Part shown: positions 24,111 to 32,097 of the stretch, piece after piece
How the letters are laid out: each line of letters opens with the position of its first letter
Position numbering within the stretch: position 1 is the stretch's first letter
Assembly: GCA_018712785.1 (NCBI GenBank)
Contig: DVGK01000142.1
Location: 1 to 54,147, forward strand
Origin: Candidatus Choladousia intestinavium
GTDB lineage: Bacteria > Bacillota > Clostridia > Lachnospirales > Lachnospiraceae
Reading direction: 5' to 3'
DNA length: 54,147 nucleotides
Notes under the pieces: generated by a model
Told to the model about the DNA's origin: nothing
Database searches by the model: none
The model's input: only the letters and a program-made list of their open reading frames with translations
Program-made: the position numbers and the translations under genes

Positions 24111-24653
24111 ATGAAAACTCAAATTCTGCGCGGTCTGGTGACTGTTTGTGTAAGTATTTCCATAGCGGCAGGGTTAAATGGCTGCGGATCAGAGAAGGAG
24201 AAAACAGATCAGCCCCAAATGAGCGGGACGATGGAAACGCCGGAGGCCAACAGTCTGGAAGAATCCGGCCGGGAACCGGGGGAAAACGCCGGGGCATCAG
24301 GAAGCGCTTTAAGCGAAGCAGAAGAGCCTGCCTCTGAGACGGCTCCGGCTCAGAAGAGCTTTACCTCATTTAAAGTTACGCCCCTGAAGAAAACGGTCTA
24401 TGCTGTGAAAGGAGTGAATATCCGCAGCGGAGCGGGAACAGATTATAAAATTCTGGACGGAGCCTTTGCGGGAGATGTTCTGGAGCAGACAGGTATCTGC
24501 GACAATGGATGGATTGAGATCAGCTGGAGAGGAGTAAAGGCATATGTGGACGGTGAGTATGTGTCAGACACACCTCCGGCATCCTGGGAGACGGCTTCCG
24601 GACAGAAAGAGACCTTCTCTAAAGTGTTTGACAGGATAATACTACAAGCGTAG
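24111..24653 (+). CDS. Lipoprotein with bacterial SH3 domain
   Basis: 180 residues from ATG 24111, directly behind GGAGGGAGG; an upstream in-frame ATG at 24096 lies before that ribosome site. A signal peptide ends at the lipobox LNGC (Cys about residue 22). After a Glu/Pro/Ser-rich linker (23-85) comes an SH3b domain: VKGVNIRSGAGTDYKILD, then DNGWIEISWRGVKAYVDGEY. SH3b domains usually bind peptidoglycan stem peptides or cross-bridges. Its promoter carries two BlaI boxes, so it is probably a regulon member induced when the M56 protease removes the repressor. Its last codons are also the next promoter. Confidence 0.8.
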   Translation: MKTQILRGLVTVCVSISIAAGLNGCGSEKEKTDQPQMSGTMETPEANSLEESGREPGENAGASGSALSEAEEPASETAPAQKSFTSFKVTPLKKTVYAVKGVNIRSGAGTDYKILDGAFAGDVLEQTGICDNGWIEISWRGVKAYVDGEYVSDTPPASWETASGQKETFSKVFDRIILQA

Positions 24654-24656
24654 AAT
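24628..24656 (+). promoter_or_regulatory. Promoter P2 with BlaI box, driving blaI and the M56 sensor
   Basis: TTGACA (24628-24633), 17-base spacer, TAGAAT (24651-24656), with the BlaI-type box TACTACAAGCGTAGAA at 24640-24655. It lies inside the 3' end of the lipoprotein gene: the TAG stop codon is the first half of the -10. This predicts negative autoregulation of the repressor/sensor operon. Confidence 0.75.
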
Positions 24657-24711
24657 AATAGCAGAGACTGTTGCGAAAAAAATTTTCAGAAAAGAAGGGA
24701 GAAGGAAAAGG

Positions 24712-25101
24712 ATGGGAAAGAACCAGCAGAGACTTCCGGATTCAGAACTGGATATTATGCTTATACTCTGGAGTCATGAGCCGCCTATGAGCCGGCCTGA
24801 AATTGAAAAGATCGTAAATGAAAAGAAAAAGCTTTCTCCCACAACAATTCTGACACTGCTCTCACGTCTGGAGAAGAAGAAGTTTGTCTCCGTGGAAAAA
24901 CAGGGCAAGCTGAATCTGTATACGCCTCTGATTTCCCAGGAAGAGTATCAGCGGAATGAGAGCAAAAATATACTGGAAAAGCTGTATGGGAACTCCCTGA
25001 AGAAGTTTGTGGTTTCCCTGTACGGAGGGAAGAAGCTGGACCGGGAGAAGATACAGGAGCTGAGTGAATTCATACAGGAGCTGGAAGAGATGGAGGAATA
25101 A
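24712..25101 (+). CDS. BlaI/MecI/CopY family transcriptional repressor
   Basis: 129 residues. The winged-helix domain occupies about residues 8-80 (LPDSELDIMLILWSHEPPMS, then LSPTTILTLLSRLEKKKFVS), and a C-terminal dimerisation helix region follows. This is the family repressed state that is relieved when the partner M56 protease triggers its cleavage. Operators of matching type lie at 24045-24095 and 24640-24655. The gene is followed after one base by the M56 protease gene, the standard blaI-blaR1 arrangement. There is no beta-lactamase gene in the window, so its targets are probably envelope functions such as the SH3b lipoprotein. Confidence 0.93.
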   Translation: MGKNQQRLPDSELDIMLILWSHEPPMSRPEIEKIVNEKKKLSPTTILTLLSRLEKKKFVSVEKQGKLNLYTPLISQEEYQRNESKNILEKLYGNSLKKFVVSLYGGKKLDREKIQELSEFIQELEEMEE

Positions 25102-25102
25102 A

Positions 25103-27043
25103 ATGGAAGGATATCTTTTCCACATTTTAAAACTCAACGCAGTCGTTTCCGCAGTGATTCTGTTCACAGTATTTCTCGGGAAAAGGCTGAAAAACAAATA
25201 TTCCGCAGGCTGGAAATACGTGATCTGGCTGCTTCTTTCCCTGGTTCTTCTGTTTCCTGTGAATCTCTTACCCAGGGGAGTTGTCACAGTAAAAATCGCG
25301 GAAGAAGCGACCGGGGATTTTGTGGAGAGCCAGGATGGAACGTCCGGCGGGGAGAATGAAAGCAGGGAGACAGCCGGTCCTTTGACATATGTCCGGGAAA
25401 ACGTTTCCAGCAGAGAGATACGCCTTTCGGCAGAACGGATTTCCTGGCGGGGGCTTCTGCAGATTTTCTTTCCTCTATGGATCGCGGGAATTGTCCTTAC
25501 AGGGCTTTTTCGTATTCTGCAGTACCAGTATTCTCTCGGTCGGATTAAGAGGTGGAGTGTGCCGGAGACAGACAGAGGAATCAAAAGAATGTACCGGACG
25601 GAGTGCATAAACAAACACATCCGCAGGCCGCCCGTGCTTCTGAGGGTGGAGAATCTGGAGAGTCCTCTGCTGGCGGGACTTTTCAGGACAGCGCTCTATA
25701 TTCCGGAGAAGGGATATTCGGCAGAGGAGCTGCGGCTGATTTTTTCTCATGAGCTGTTTCATTACCAGAAAAAAGATTTATGGTACAAGCTGCTTCTCAT
25801 GACTGTGTCTGTCCTGTATTGGTTCAATCCGTTTCTGATCCTTATGCGCATAGAAGCGGAGAAGGATATCGAAAACCTCAGGGACCGGCAGGTGATCTGC
25901 GGCTGTCAGGTTCAGGAGAGAAAGCTTTATCAGCAGCTGCTGCTGAAGACAGCCGCTCTGGACCGGAATCTGACGCCTCACTTGGCGGCAAGCCTTAACG
26001 ATAGCTTTTTGGTCTTTAAAGAACGGATTTTCTATATGAAAAGGGCGGCAAAGCTGAAGCGGGGAATGCTTCCGGCGGTTCTGGCTGGCTTTCTGGTGCT
26101 TTTTTTGAATGGTCTGGTGGGGACCTCTGTGGAAGCTCCTTCAGCCCATCGCCCGGAAGGCATCAGAAGGGCTCTCCTGGAGGAAGCCAGCCGGGACGCG
26201 GAGCGCGCAATGATGGAAGCAGAAACGCCTATTCAGGACGCTTCACCGGATAGATCTGGGATTGTTCCTGGATCGGGAAGCTCCGCCGCAGCCGCATGGC
26301 AGGCGGAAGGATCCGGACTGGAACCGGGAGGACAGCCGCAGGATATGGCGTCAGGGAAGAACGCTTACGTAGAGGATACGCCGTCTGGTTTTCCGGGACA
26401 GTCGGAGGGGATGGCTGGAATGGCAGAACCATCTCAGGAAATGGCTTTCCTGACGGAAGCGCCGCCAAAGACCGAACAGTTTGAACCGGGAGCGCAGCCG
26501 GAGAGCCAGCCGGCGGCAGAGACTTTGGAACCGGGGCAGGCCGGGGATCCGGGAGGCACCCAGACACCCCAGGAAGGAGAAGATGCCTTTTCATCCGCGG
26601 AAAATTTCCAGAGGCTCAAAGAAGCGGGAGGGACAGTGGAAGGTACTGTTTTAAGCCGGGATATCAGCAGCATTACCTTGCAGTTAGACGATGGGGCGGC
26701 TTATACGTTTCCATTCTGCGAGTGGACGACTGTGGTGGCCGGGGAGCCAGGAGATCACATAGCCATGGAATACCTGGGAGAACTGCAGGGAAGCCCCATG
26801 GCCCAGTACGCCTATCCCTCCGCTGCGGAAGAGGATCTGACAGAGGGCATAAAAATCATGAATGGAACTCTGATTTTTGAAGGCAACGATAGCATTGGCA
26901 TCCGGACACCGGAGGGGCAGGAGTATAATTTTATGCTTCATGGTGTGCCGCGGCCTGAGTTCCTTACTCCGGGAGAAGCAGTGCAGGTACAGTATTACGG
27001 CTCCCCGGGATCCGGGGAAGTGGTGAGTTTTACGAGACAGTGA
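25103..27043 (+). CDS. BlaR1-like M56 membrane metalloprotease with tandem-repeat sensor domain
   Basis: 646 residues from ATG 25103, six bases behind GGAGG; the frame is open 39 bases further into blaI without a ribosome site. Membrane helices lie at about 9-25, 33-52, 124-145 and 312-332. The M56 zinc motif is intact at His216-Glu-Leu-Phe-His220. BlaR1 proteins end in a penicillin-binding domain with SxxK. Here that domain is absent. Instead a Pro/Gly/Glu-rich linker (about 340-505) leads to two related 65-75 residue units (about 507-581 and 582-646), each of the form GT[VL]...SI..., DG/EG..Y.F, PG..[IV].[MV].Y.G. The signal sensed is therefore unknown. Confidence 0.88.
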   Translation: MEGYLFHILKLNAVVSAVILFTVFLGKRLKNKYSAGWKYVIWLLLSLVLLFPVNLLPRGVVTVKIAEEATGDFVESQDGTSGGENESRETAGPLTYVRENVSSREIRLSAERISWRGLLQIFFPLWIAGIVLTGLFRILQYQYSLGRIKRWSVPETDRGIKRMYRTECINKHIRRPPVLLRVENLESPLLAGLFRTALYIPEKGYSAEELRLIFSHELFHYQKKDLWYKLLLMTVSVLYWFNPFLILMRIEAEKDIENLRDRQVICGCQVQERKLYQQLLLKTAALDRNLTPHLAASLNDSFLVFKERIFYMKRAAKLKRGMLPAVLAGFLVLFLNGLVGTSVEAPSAHRPEGIRRALLEEASRDAERAMMEAETPIQDASPDRSGIVPGSGSSAAAAWQAEGSGLEPGGQPQDMASGKNAYVEDTPSGFPGQSEGMAGMAEPSQEMAFLTEAPPKTEQFEPGAQPESQPAAETLEPGQAGDPGGTQTPQEGEDAFSSAENFQRLKEAGGTVEGTVLSRDISSITLQLDDGAAYTFPFCEWTTVVAGEPGDHIAMEYLGELQGSPMAQYAYPSAAEEDLTEGIKIMNGTLIFEGNDSIGIRTPEGQEYNFMLHGVPRPEFLTPGEAVQVQYYGSPGSGEVVSFTRQ

Positions 27044-27056
27044 GGAGAGGATTTTT

Positions 27057-28160
27057 ATGGAGAAAAACCAGATTTTGAAGATATACGGCACGGATTATAA
27101 AGAGATGACGAAGGAACTTCTGAAAGAAGCCGGCCTTGCGGCGCTTGTTCCGGATAAGAATACCAGGATCGGCATAAAACCGAATCTGGTGTCCGGCTCC
27201 ACGGCGGATTACGGAGCCACCACCCATCCGGAGGTTGTGGCGGGAATCATCGAATACCTTCAGGAGCGGGGATTTGAGAAGATCTGTATGCTGGAGGGCT
27301 CCTGGGTGGGAGACAGCACCGCACAGGTGATGGAGCTGTGCGGTTACCAGAAGCTGTCGGAAGAATACGGGATTCCCTTCTATGACATGCAGAGGGAGAA
27401 GGGGTACAAAAAAGACTGCGCCGGAATGGAGCTGGAGCTCTGCAGCCGGGTGAAGCAGGTGGATTTTCTGATTAACGTGCCGGTGCTGAAGGGGCACTGC
27501 CAGACGAAAATCACCTGCGCCCTGAAGAATATGAAGGGCCTGATTCCAAACAGAGAGAAAAGGCGGTTTCACTCCCTGGGGCTTCATAAGCCCATCGCCC
27601 ATTTAAACGCGGGGATCCGGCAGGATTTTATCGTAGTGGATCACATCTGCGGAGACCTGGACTTTGAGGACGGGGGGAATCCTGTGGTTCGAAACTGCGT
27701 AATGGCGGCCCGGGATCCGGTGCTGACGGACGCTTATGTATGCCGGCTTCTCCACTATGAGACCAGAGAGGTTCCTTACATTGAGCTGGCGGAAGAGCTG
27801 GGCGCGGGGAGCGCGGATCTTGGCCGGGCGGAAATCCGGATTCTGGGCCAGAGCTCCTGGGAGGGAGAGCAGCTTCCCTATGCCAGGAAGACGGTGGAGG
27901 TCCAGGACGCTGTGGAGGAAGTGGAATCCTGCAGCGCGTGCTACGGGTATCTGATTCCGGCCTTGGCCCGGCTGAAGGAAGAGGGATTTTTAGAGAGGCT
28001 GGATACAAAAATCTGTATTGGACAGGGCTACCGGGGGAAAAAAGGAAAACTGGGAATCGGTTCCTGTACGGTCGGCTTTGCCAGAAGCCTGAAGGGATGT
28101 CCGCCTACAGAAGAGGAAATCTATGGTTTTATGAAACAATATCTTACTGAGAATTCCTGA
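27057..28160 (+). CDS. DUF362 domain-containing protein
   Basis: 367 residues. The DUF362 core is recognised from IGIKPNLVSGS, ATTHPEVVAGIIEYL, FLINVPVLKGHCQTKITCAL and KNMKGLIPN, followed by DFIVVDHICGD. Many DUF362 proteins also carry ferredoxin-type iron-sulfur clusters; here only scattered cysteines are seen (ESCSACYGYL near residue 288), not a 4Fe-4S pair. The biochemical role of the family is not settled. GAGGAGAGG precedes the ATG, 13 bases after the M56 protease stop, so it may share the BlaI-controlled transcript. Confidence 0.85.
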   Translation: MEKNQILKIYGTDYKEMTKELLKEAGLAALVPDKNTRIGIKPNLVSGSTADYGATTHPEVVAGIIEYLQERGFEKICMLEGSWVGDSTAQVMELCGYQKLSEEYGIPFYDMQREKGYKKDCAGMELELCSRVKQVDFLINVPVLKGHCQTKITCALKNMKGLIPNREKRRFHSLGLHKPIAHLNAGIRQDFIVVDHICGDLDFEDGGNPVVRNCVMAARDPVLTDAYVCRLLHYETREVPYIELAEELGAGSADLGRAEIRILGQSSWEGEQLPYARKTVEVQDAVEEVESCSACYGYLIPALARLKEEGFLERLDTKICIGQGYRGKKGKLGIGSCTVGFARSLKGCPPTEEEIYGFMKQYLTENS

Positions 28161-28194
28161 ACTGCTTTATGCGGACGGAAAGGAGTAAAGGACG

Positions 28195-28608
28195 ATGGTT
28201 GAGAGAGATTACGTAATGCGGCTGATTCACGAGATGATCCGCGCTCTGCTGAAGCTGGTGCTTCATATTGACTGGAGAGACGATGAGAAGGACAAAACGG
28301 TGCAGACCGTTGAGGACAGCGATCTGAACCAGCGGTATCAGAAGCTGAAAAATCTGGTGGAAGAAAAAAGAATCAATGAAGCGGAGAACCTTTTGTATGA
28401 ATACCTGGATGAATTGGATCAGGATGAAAACCGGGCTTTTGGCCTGGCGCTGCTGTTTTATGACATGCTTACCGGCCTTTCAGAGGATTACTTGAATGAA
28501 TCCGGGTATACCAGGGAAGAGGTGACAGAGGGAGTGAAAACGGCGGCCAGCCGCTACGGGTATGAGAGATTTGCCCAGGAGCTGATGGAGGGTGACTGGG
28601 ACGACTGA
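28195..28608 (+). CDS. Small acidic helical protein (DUF6483-like)
   Basis: 137 residues, predicted all-helical and strongly acidic (VEDSDLNQRYQKL, YEYLDELDQDENRAFG, MEGDWDD at the end). It begins MVERDYVMRLIHEMIRALLK, a pattern I associate with a Lachnospiraceae family labelled DUF6483. No catalytic motif is visible. It follows the DUF362 gene by 34 bases with AAAGGAG upstream. Function unknown. Confidence 0.6.
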   Translation: MVERDYVMRLIHEMIRALLKLVLHIDWRDDEKDKTVQTVEDSDLNQRYQKLKNLVEEKRINEAENLLYEYLDELDQDENRAFGLALLFYDMLTGLSEDYLNESGYTREEVTEGVKTAASRYGYERFAQELMEGDWDD

Positions 28609-28736
28609 CAGGAAGAAAAGAAAAGTTTTATGAAGAAGCCGGCTTTCAATAAATCTGATGGAAAGAACCGGAAGGGGTATTAGAATCCGGAAAACAGCCA
28701 TAGACTAGAGTAAAGGCTGCCGGGGAGCGTTTGAGA

Positions 28737-29321
28737 TTGAAAACAGGACAGCGGGAATGGATTTTATTATGCGCAGCAGTCTGCGGCGGTTTGCTTGCCG
28801 GAAGCGTGGTGCCGGGACTCCTGAAAATGGGCAGCGGTACGTACGCCGGGCTTTTGAGCCAGTACAGTCTCTCCAGATATCAGGAGATCCATGTGAGTGG
28901 ATGGGAGCTTTTTACAGCTGTTTTTCAGAAGCGACTGAGTTTTTTCCTGTTTCTGTGGATGAGCAGCTACACAGTGATCGGCCTTGCCTTCCACGGATTC
29001 TGCCTCTTTGTGCTGGCCTCAGCCGCGGGACTGCTCCTGGCAGTGTTTCTCCTGCAGGAAGGGTATGAGGGAGCCCTTTTGTTTTTCTGCTGCCTGATGC
29101 CTCAGTGGATGCTCTACCTGGCTGCATGGAGGGAGGAGCTGCTTTTTCTGTTCCGCAGGAGGACCTGGAAGACAGAGAGCCTGCTGCCGGGAAACGCTGT
29201 GATAGGGAGATATGACCTGGCAGTGCTGGGAAAAATCCTGACGCTCTGCCTTCTTGGATGCGGAGTGGAATGTTTTCTGGGCACCTGGACGATGAAAATT
29301 TTCCTTCAGTATTTTCATTGA
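28737..29321 (+). CDS. spoIIM: Stage II sporulation protein M-like membrane protein
   Basis: About 194 residues from TTG 28737, nine bases after GGGGAG. An alternative TTG at 28731 adds two residues but is only three bases from that site. Five membrane segments are visible (about 9-27, 60-82, 85-105, 107-125, 158-180). The protein ends FLGTWTMKIFLQYFH, the usual C-terminus of SpoIIM/DUF95 proteins. SpoIIM scaffolds the SpoIID-SpoIIP peptidoglycan hydrolases during engulfment of the forespore. In Bacillus the gene also lies next to the xerD-type recombinase gene, which supports the call. It suggests a spore-forming ancestry. Confidence 0.8.
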   Translation: MKTGQREWILLCAAVCGGLLAGSVVPGLLKMGSGTYAGLLSQYSLSRYQEIHVSGWELFTAVFQKRLSFFLFLWMSSYTVIGLAFHGFCLFVLASAAGLLLAVFLLQEGYEGALLFFCCLMPQWMLYLAAWREELLFLFRRRTWKTESLLPGNAVIGRYDLAVLGKILTLCLLGCGVECFLGTWTMKIFLQYFH

Positions 29322-29342
29322 ATCTGACTTCAAAGATTTACC

Positions 29343-29371
29343 TTGATTTTACATACAGAATTGCGTATAAT
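29343..29371 (+). promoter_or_regulatory. Promoter of xerD
   Basis: TTGATT (29343-29348), 17-base spacer and a perfect TATAAT (29366-29371), 108 bases before the xerD start. Confidence 0.6.
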
Positions 29372-29478
29372 AAGTGACGCCCGCAGGAAGGCGGGGCTGT
29401 GAGGGAGCCTTTGCCGGACGGGAACCGAGCTGCGGCAGCGCGGCTAAAGTAAGAAAAATGTTTGCCAAGGAGAAAAGT

Positions 29479-30363
29479 ATGGGACTAGGTTTGTCCAGGT
29501 TTGCCAGCTACCTGACTGAAACAAAGCACGCCTCAAAAAGCACGGTAAGCTCATATGAGAGAGACTTGAGAAAGCTGGAAAAATACCTGCTGGAGCATGG
29601 GGTAAACGGGCCGGAAAATGTTACGGCGACAAATTTAAATTCTTACATTCTTTATCTGGAAAAGCAGGGATTGTCCACAGCCACGGTTTCCAGAAATGTG
29701 GCTTCCATGAAGGCTTTTTTTCATTATGAGTATGGGCGCAGGGAGATAGAGAAGGATCCAACAGAACAGATCAAGGCGCCTCATATTGAAAAGAAATACC
29801 CGGAGATTCTCAGTGTGGAAGAGGTGGTGCGTCTTTTGGAGCAGCCCTCCGTGCGGGTACCCAAAGGGCTTCGGGATAAGGCCATGCTGGAGCTTCTATA
29901 CGCTACAGGCATGCGGGTGACAGAACTGATTTCTCTGGAGCTGGGGGATCTGAATGTGAATCTGGGGTTTCTCACCTGCCGGGAATCCGGAAAAGAGAGA
30001 GTCCTGCCTTTTGGAAAAAAGGCAGGGGAAGCAGTGGAGACGTATCTGGAGAACGGAAGAGATGCTCTTCTGAAAGGAAAGAAAAGCAAATATCTGTTTG
30101 TAAACTGTTCCGGGGACTGTATGAGCCGGCAGGGTTTCTGGAAGCTTATAAAGCTGTATGCCAAAAAAGCCGGAATACGCTCAGACATCACCCCGCACAC
30201 TCTGCGGCACTCTTTTGCCGCTCATCTGGTGCAGAACGGGGCGGATCTGAAGACGGTCCAGGAGATTTTGGGACATTCGGACATCGCTACCACGCAGGTA
30301 TATCGGGAAATGAACGTGGAACGGCTGCAGAATGTATATAAGCAGGCACATCCCAGGGGATGA
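29479..30363 (+). CDS. xerD: Site-specific tyrosine recombinase XerD
   Basis: 294 residues from ATG 29479, six bases after AAGGAG. The frame extends 105 bases upstream, but that part is low-quality sequence with no ribosome site. The N-terminal SAM-like core-binding domain (FASYLTETKHASKSTVSSYE) is followed by the catalytic domain. All expected catalytic residues are present: Arg146 (TGMRVTEL), Lys172 (GKERVLPF), His240-x-x-Arg243 (HTLRHSF), His266 (GHSD) and nucleophile Tyr275 (QVYREM). With XerC it resolves chromosome dimers at dif. Neighbouring spoIIM supports an orthologue of the Bacillus XerD rather than a mobile-element integrase. Confidence 0.93.
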   Translation: MGLGLSRFASYLTETKHASKSTVSSYERDLRKLEKYLLEHGVNGPENVTATNLNSYILYLEKQGLSTATVSRNVASMKAFFHYEYGRREIEKDPTEQIKAPHIEKKYPEILSVEEVVRLLEQPSVRVPKGLRDKAMLELLYATGMRVTELISLELGDLNVNLGFLTCRESGKERVLPFGKKAGEAVETYLENGRDALLKGKKSKYLFVNCSGDCMSRQGFWKLIKLYAKKAGIRSDITPHTLRHSFAAHLVQNGADLKTVQEILGHSDIATTQVYREMNVERLQNVYKQAHPRG

Positions 30364-30378
30364 GGCCTGCTTCCTCTT
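30340..30378 (+). terminator. Probable terminator overlapping the 3' end of xerD
   Basis: AAGCAGGC (30340-30347) pairs with GCCTGCTT (30365-30372), with an inner CATCC/GGATG stem, followed by CCTCTTTGTCT. It includes the last seven codons of xerD and lies between two converging genes. Confidence 0.6.
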
Positions 30379-30390
30379 TGTCTGAATGAA

Positions 30391-31425
30391 TCAGCATTTC
30401 TCGTAAATATCGTAGATCAGGGCTTCTGATTTTTCCCAGCCCAGACAGGGATCGGTGATGGATTTTCCAAATACGTGGGGATTCGCTCCGATCTTCTGAT
30501 TTCCATCCTCCAGATAGCTCTCAATCATAAAGCCTTTGATCAGATCGTGGATTTCGGGATTATAATTTCTGCTGTGAAGCACCTCCTGAACAATCCGGAT
30601 CTGCTCCAGATACTGTTTGTTGGAGTTGGAATGGTTCGTATCAATGATGGCGGCAGGATTCTTCAGGTCATGCTCTTTATACATCTGAGAGAGCAGGATC
30701 AGGTCCTCGTAATGATAGTTGGGAATGGAATTGCCATGTTTGTTCACAGCGCCTCTTAATACTACGTGAGCCAGCTCGTTTCCGTCCGTATGAACCTCCC
30801 ATCCACGGTAAATGAAGGTGTGCCTGCTCTGGGCAGCCACCACGGAGTTAAACATAACGGAGAGATCGCCGCTGGTGGGATTTTTCATGCCGGCCGGCAC
30901 ATCCATGCCGCTGACGGTCATCCGGTGATGCTGGTCTTCCACGGAACGGGCGCCGATGGCTACATAGGAGAGAAGATCATCCAGGTACCGCCAGTTCTCC
31001 GGATAGAGCATCTCATCGGCGGAGGTCAGGCCTGTCTCATCGATGGCAGTGGCATGAAGTTTTCGCATGGCAATGATGCCGGCCAGAAGATCCGGTTTTT
31101 TTTCAGGATCCGGCTGATGCACCAGACCTTTATAGCCCATGCCGGTAGTTCTCGGTTTATTTGTATAGATGCGGGGAATCAGGATCAGACGGTCGCCCAC
31201 CTTGTCCTGAACCTTTGCCAGCCGGTGAATGTATTCCAGCACCGGAGCCTCGCTGTCAGCGGAACAGGGGCCGATGATTACGATAAATTTGTCGGATTTT
31301 CCGGTAAACACGTCCCGGATCTGAGCATCCCGCTCTTTTTTTATGGAAATTACCTTATCAGAAAGAGGATACTGTTTTTTCACTTCCGCAGGAATGGGAA
31401 GCTTTTTTACAAAATGGAACGACAT
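30391..31425 (-). CDS. aroF: 3-deoxy-7-phosphoheptulonate synthase (DAHP synthase, class I)
   Basis: 344 residues, the length of the class I AroF/G/H enzymes. Signatures are VIIGPCSADS, IPRIYTNKPRTTGMGYKG with the phosphate-binding KPRTT, ARSVEDQHHR, GMKNPTSGD, and the metal-binding DTNHSNS near the C-terminus. It condenses PEP and erythrose 4-phosphate in the first step of aromatic amino-acid synthesis. Which amino acid inhibits it cannot be told from sequence alone. GAGGTG lies before the ATG. It is a single minus-strand gene with its own promoter, divergent from the siroheme-type gene. Confidence 0.95.
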   Translation of the reverse strand: MSFHFVKKLPIPAEVKKQYPLSDKVISIKKERDAQIRDVFTGKSDKFIVIIGPCSADSEAPVLEYIHRLAKVQDKVGDRLILIPRIYTNKPRTTGMGYKGLVHQPDPEKKPDLLAGIIAMRKLHATAIDETGLTSADEMLYPENWRYLDDLLSYVAIGARSVEDQHHRMTVSGMDVPAGMKNPTSGDLSVMFNSVVAAQSRHTFIYRGWEVHTDGNELAHVVLRGAVNKHGNSIPNYHYEDLILLSQMYKEHDLKNPAAIIDTNHSNSNKQYLEQIRIVQEVLHSRNYNPEIHDLIKGFMIESYLEDGNQKIGANPHVFGKSITDPCLGWEKSEALIYDIYEKC

Positions 31426-31458
31426 AGCTACACCTCGCAGTAAATATTTTCCGGGACT

Positions 31459-31487
31459 ATTATAGTATAGCCCGGCAGAAAAGTCGA
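31459..31487 (-). promoter_or_regulatory. Promoter of the DAHP synthase gene
   Basis: On the minus strand TCGACT (31482-31487) and a perfect TATAAT (31459-31464) with 17-base spacing. The -10 lies inside an imperfect inverted repeat, CCGGGACTAT against ATAGCCCGG (about 31451-31475), which could be an operator or a 5' hairpin. Confidence 0.6.
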
Positions 31488-31497
31488 TCTTTTTTTG

Positions 31498-31526
31498 TTT
31501 TCATTTTTTTACAGGTGTGATATAGT
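31498..31526 (+). promoter_or_regulatory. Promoter of the siroheme-type gene and rnhA
   Basis: TTTTCA (31498-31503), 17 bases, TATAGT (31521-31526) with an upstream TG (extended -10). It lies back-to-back with the aroF promoter, ten bases apart. Confidence 0.5.
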
Positions 31527-31604
31527 AGATAAAGATTTTTAAATTTATATAAAAATATTTCTGTAATGAATGCCGCGGCAGATGCGGCACAGGAGGAAGA
31601 AGAG

Positions 31605-32093
31605 ATGAGCAGCGAGAAAAAACTTTATTTTCCCATGTTTGTGGATCTCACAGACAAGAAAGTAGTAGTTGTGGGAGCAGGAACGATTGCCAAACGCAGA
31701 ATTCGGACTATGGCAGATTTCACGAATCATCTGGTAGTGATCGCTCCGGAGGTGAATCCTGAGCTTAAAGAGCTGGAAGAAGCCGGAAAGCTAACAATTC
31801 TCAAGAAAACATACCAGCAGGAGGACATCTGCGATGCTTCTATGGTGATTGCGGCTACAAGTGACAACAAAGTCAATCAGGAGATCTATGCGGTATGCAA
31901 ATGTCTGGGGATTCCTGTAAATGTCTATAAAGATAAAACAAAATGTGATTTTTTCTTCCCGGGTGTGGCTACCTATGAGCATACAGTGGTGGGAGTCAGC
32001 AGCAGCGGACGGGAGCAGAGAAAATCCAGAGGAATTGCGGAAAAAATCCAGAATTTCCTGAAAGAAGAGATGGAGGGGAAGGAGGAGCAGTAG
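31605..32093 (+). CDS. Precorrin-2 dehydrogenase / sirohydrochlorin ferrochelatase-like protein
   Basis: 162 residues from ATG 31605, eight bases after AGGAGG; an earlier in-frame ATG at 31566 would add an acidic leader without a ribosome site. The Rossmann domain reads KKVVVVGAGTIAKRRI with the NAD-binding glycines, then VIAATSDNKVNQEIYAVCKCLGIPVNV and the C-terminal VGVSSSGREQRKSRGIAEKI. This is the CysG-N/Met8p/SirC type, which oxidises precorrin-2 and may insert iron. No other tetrapyrrole genes are in the window, so it stands alone here, four bases before rnhA. Confidence 0.85.
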   Translation: MSSEKKLYFPMFVDLTDKKVVVVGAGTIAKRRIRTMADFTNHLVVIAPEVNPELKELEEAGKLTILKKTYQQEDICDASMVIAATSDNKVNQEIYAVCKCLGIPVNVYKDKTKCDFFFPGVATYEHTVVGVSSSGREQRKSRGIAEKIQNFLKEEMEGKEEQ

Positions 32094-32097
32094 GCAT

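Noticed and set aside
26280-26620. Low-complexity linker of the M56 protein as a possible frameshift or misassembly
   Set aside because: The frame continues without interruption into the two conserved C-terminal units, so it reads as a real Pro/Gly/Glu-rich linker.
29374-29478. Upstream extension of xerD
   Set aside because: 35 added residues with no match to the XerD N-terminus; AAGGAG at 29467 fits ATG 29479 and gives the normal 294-residue length.
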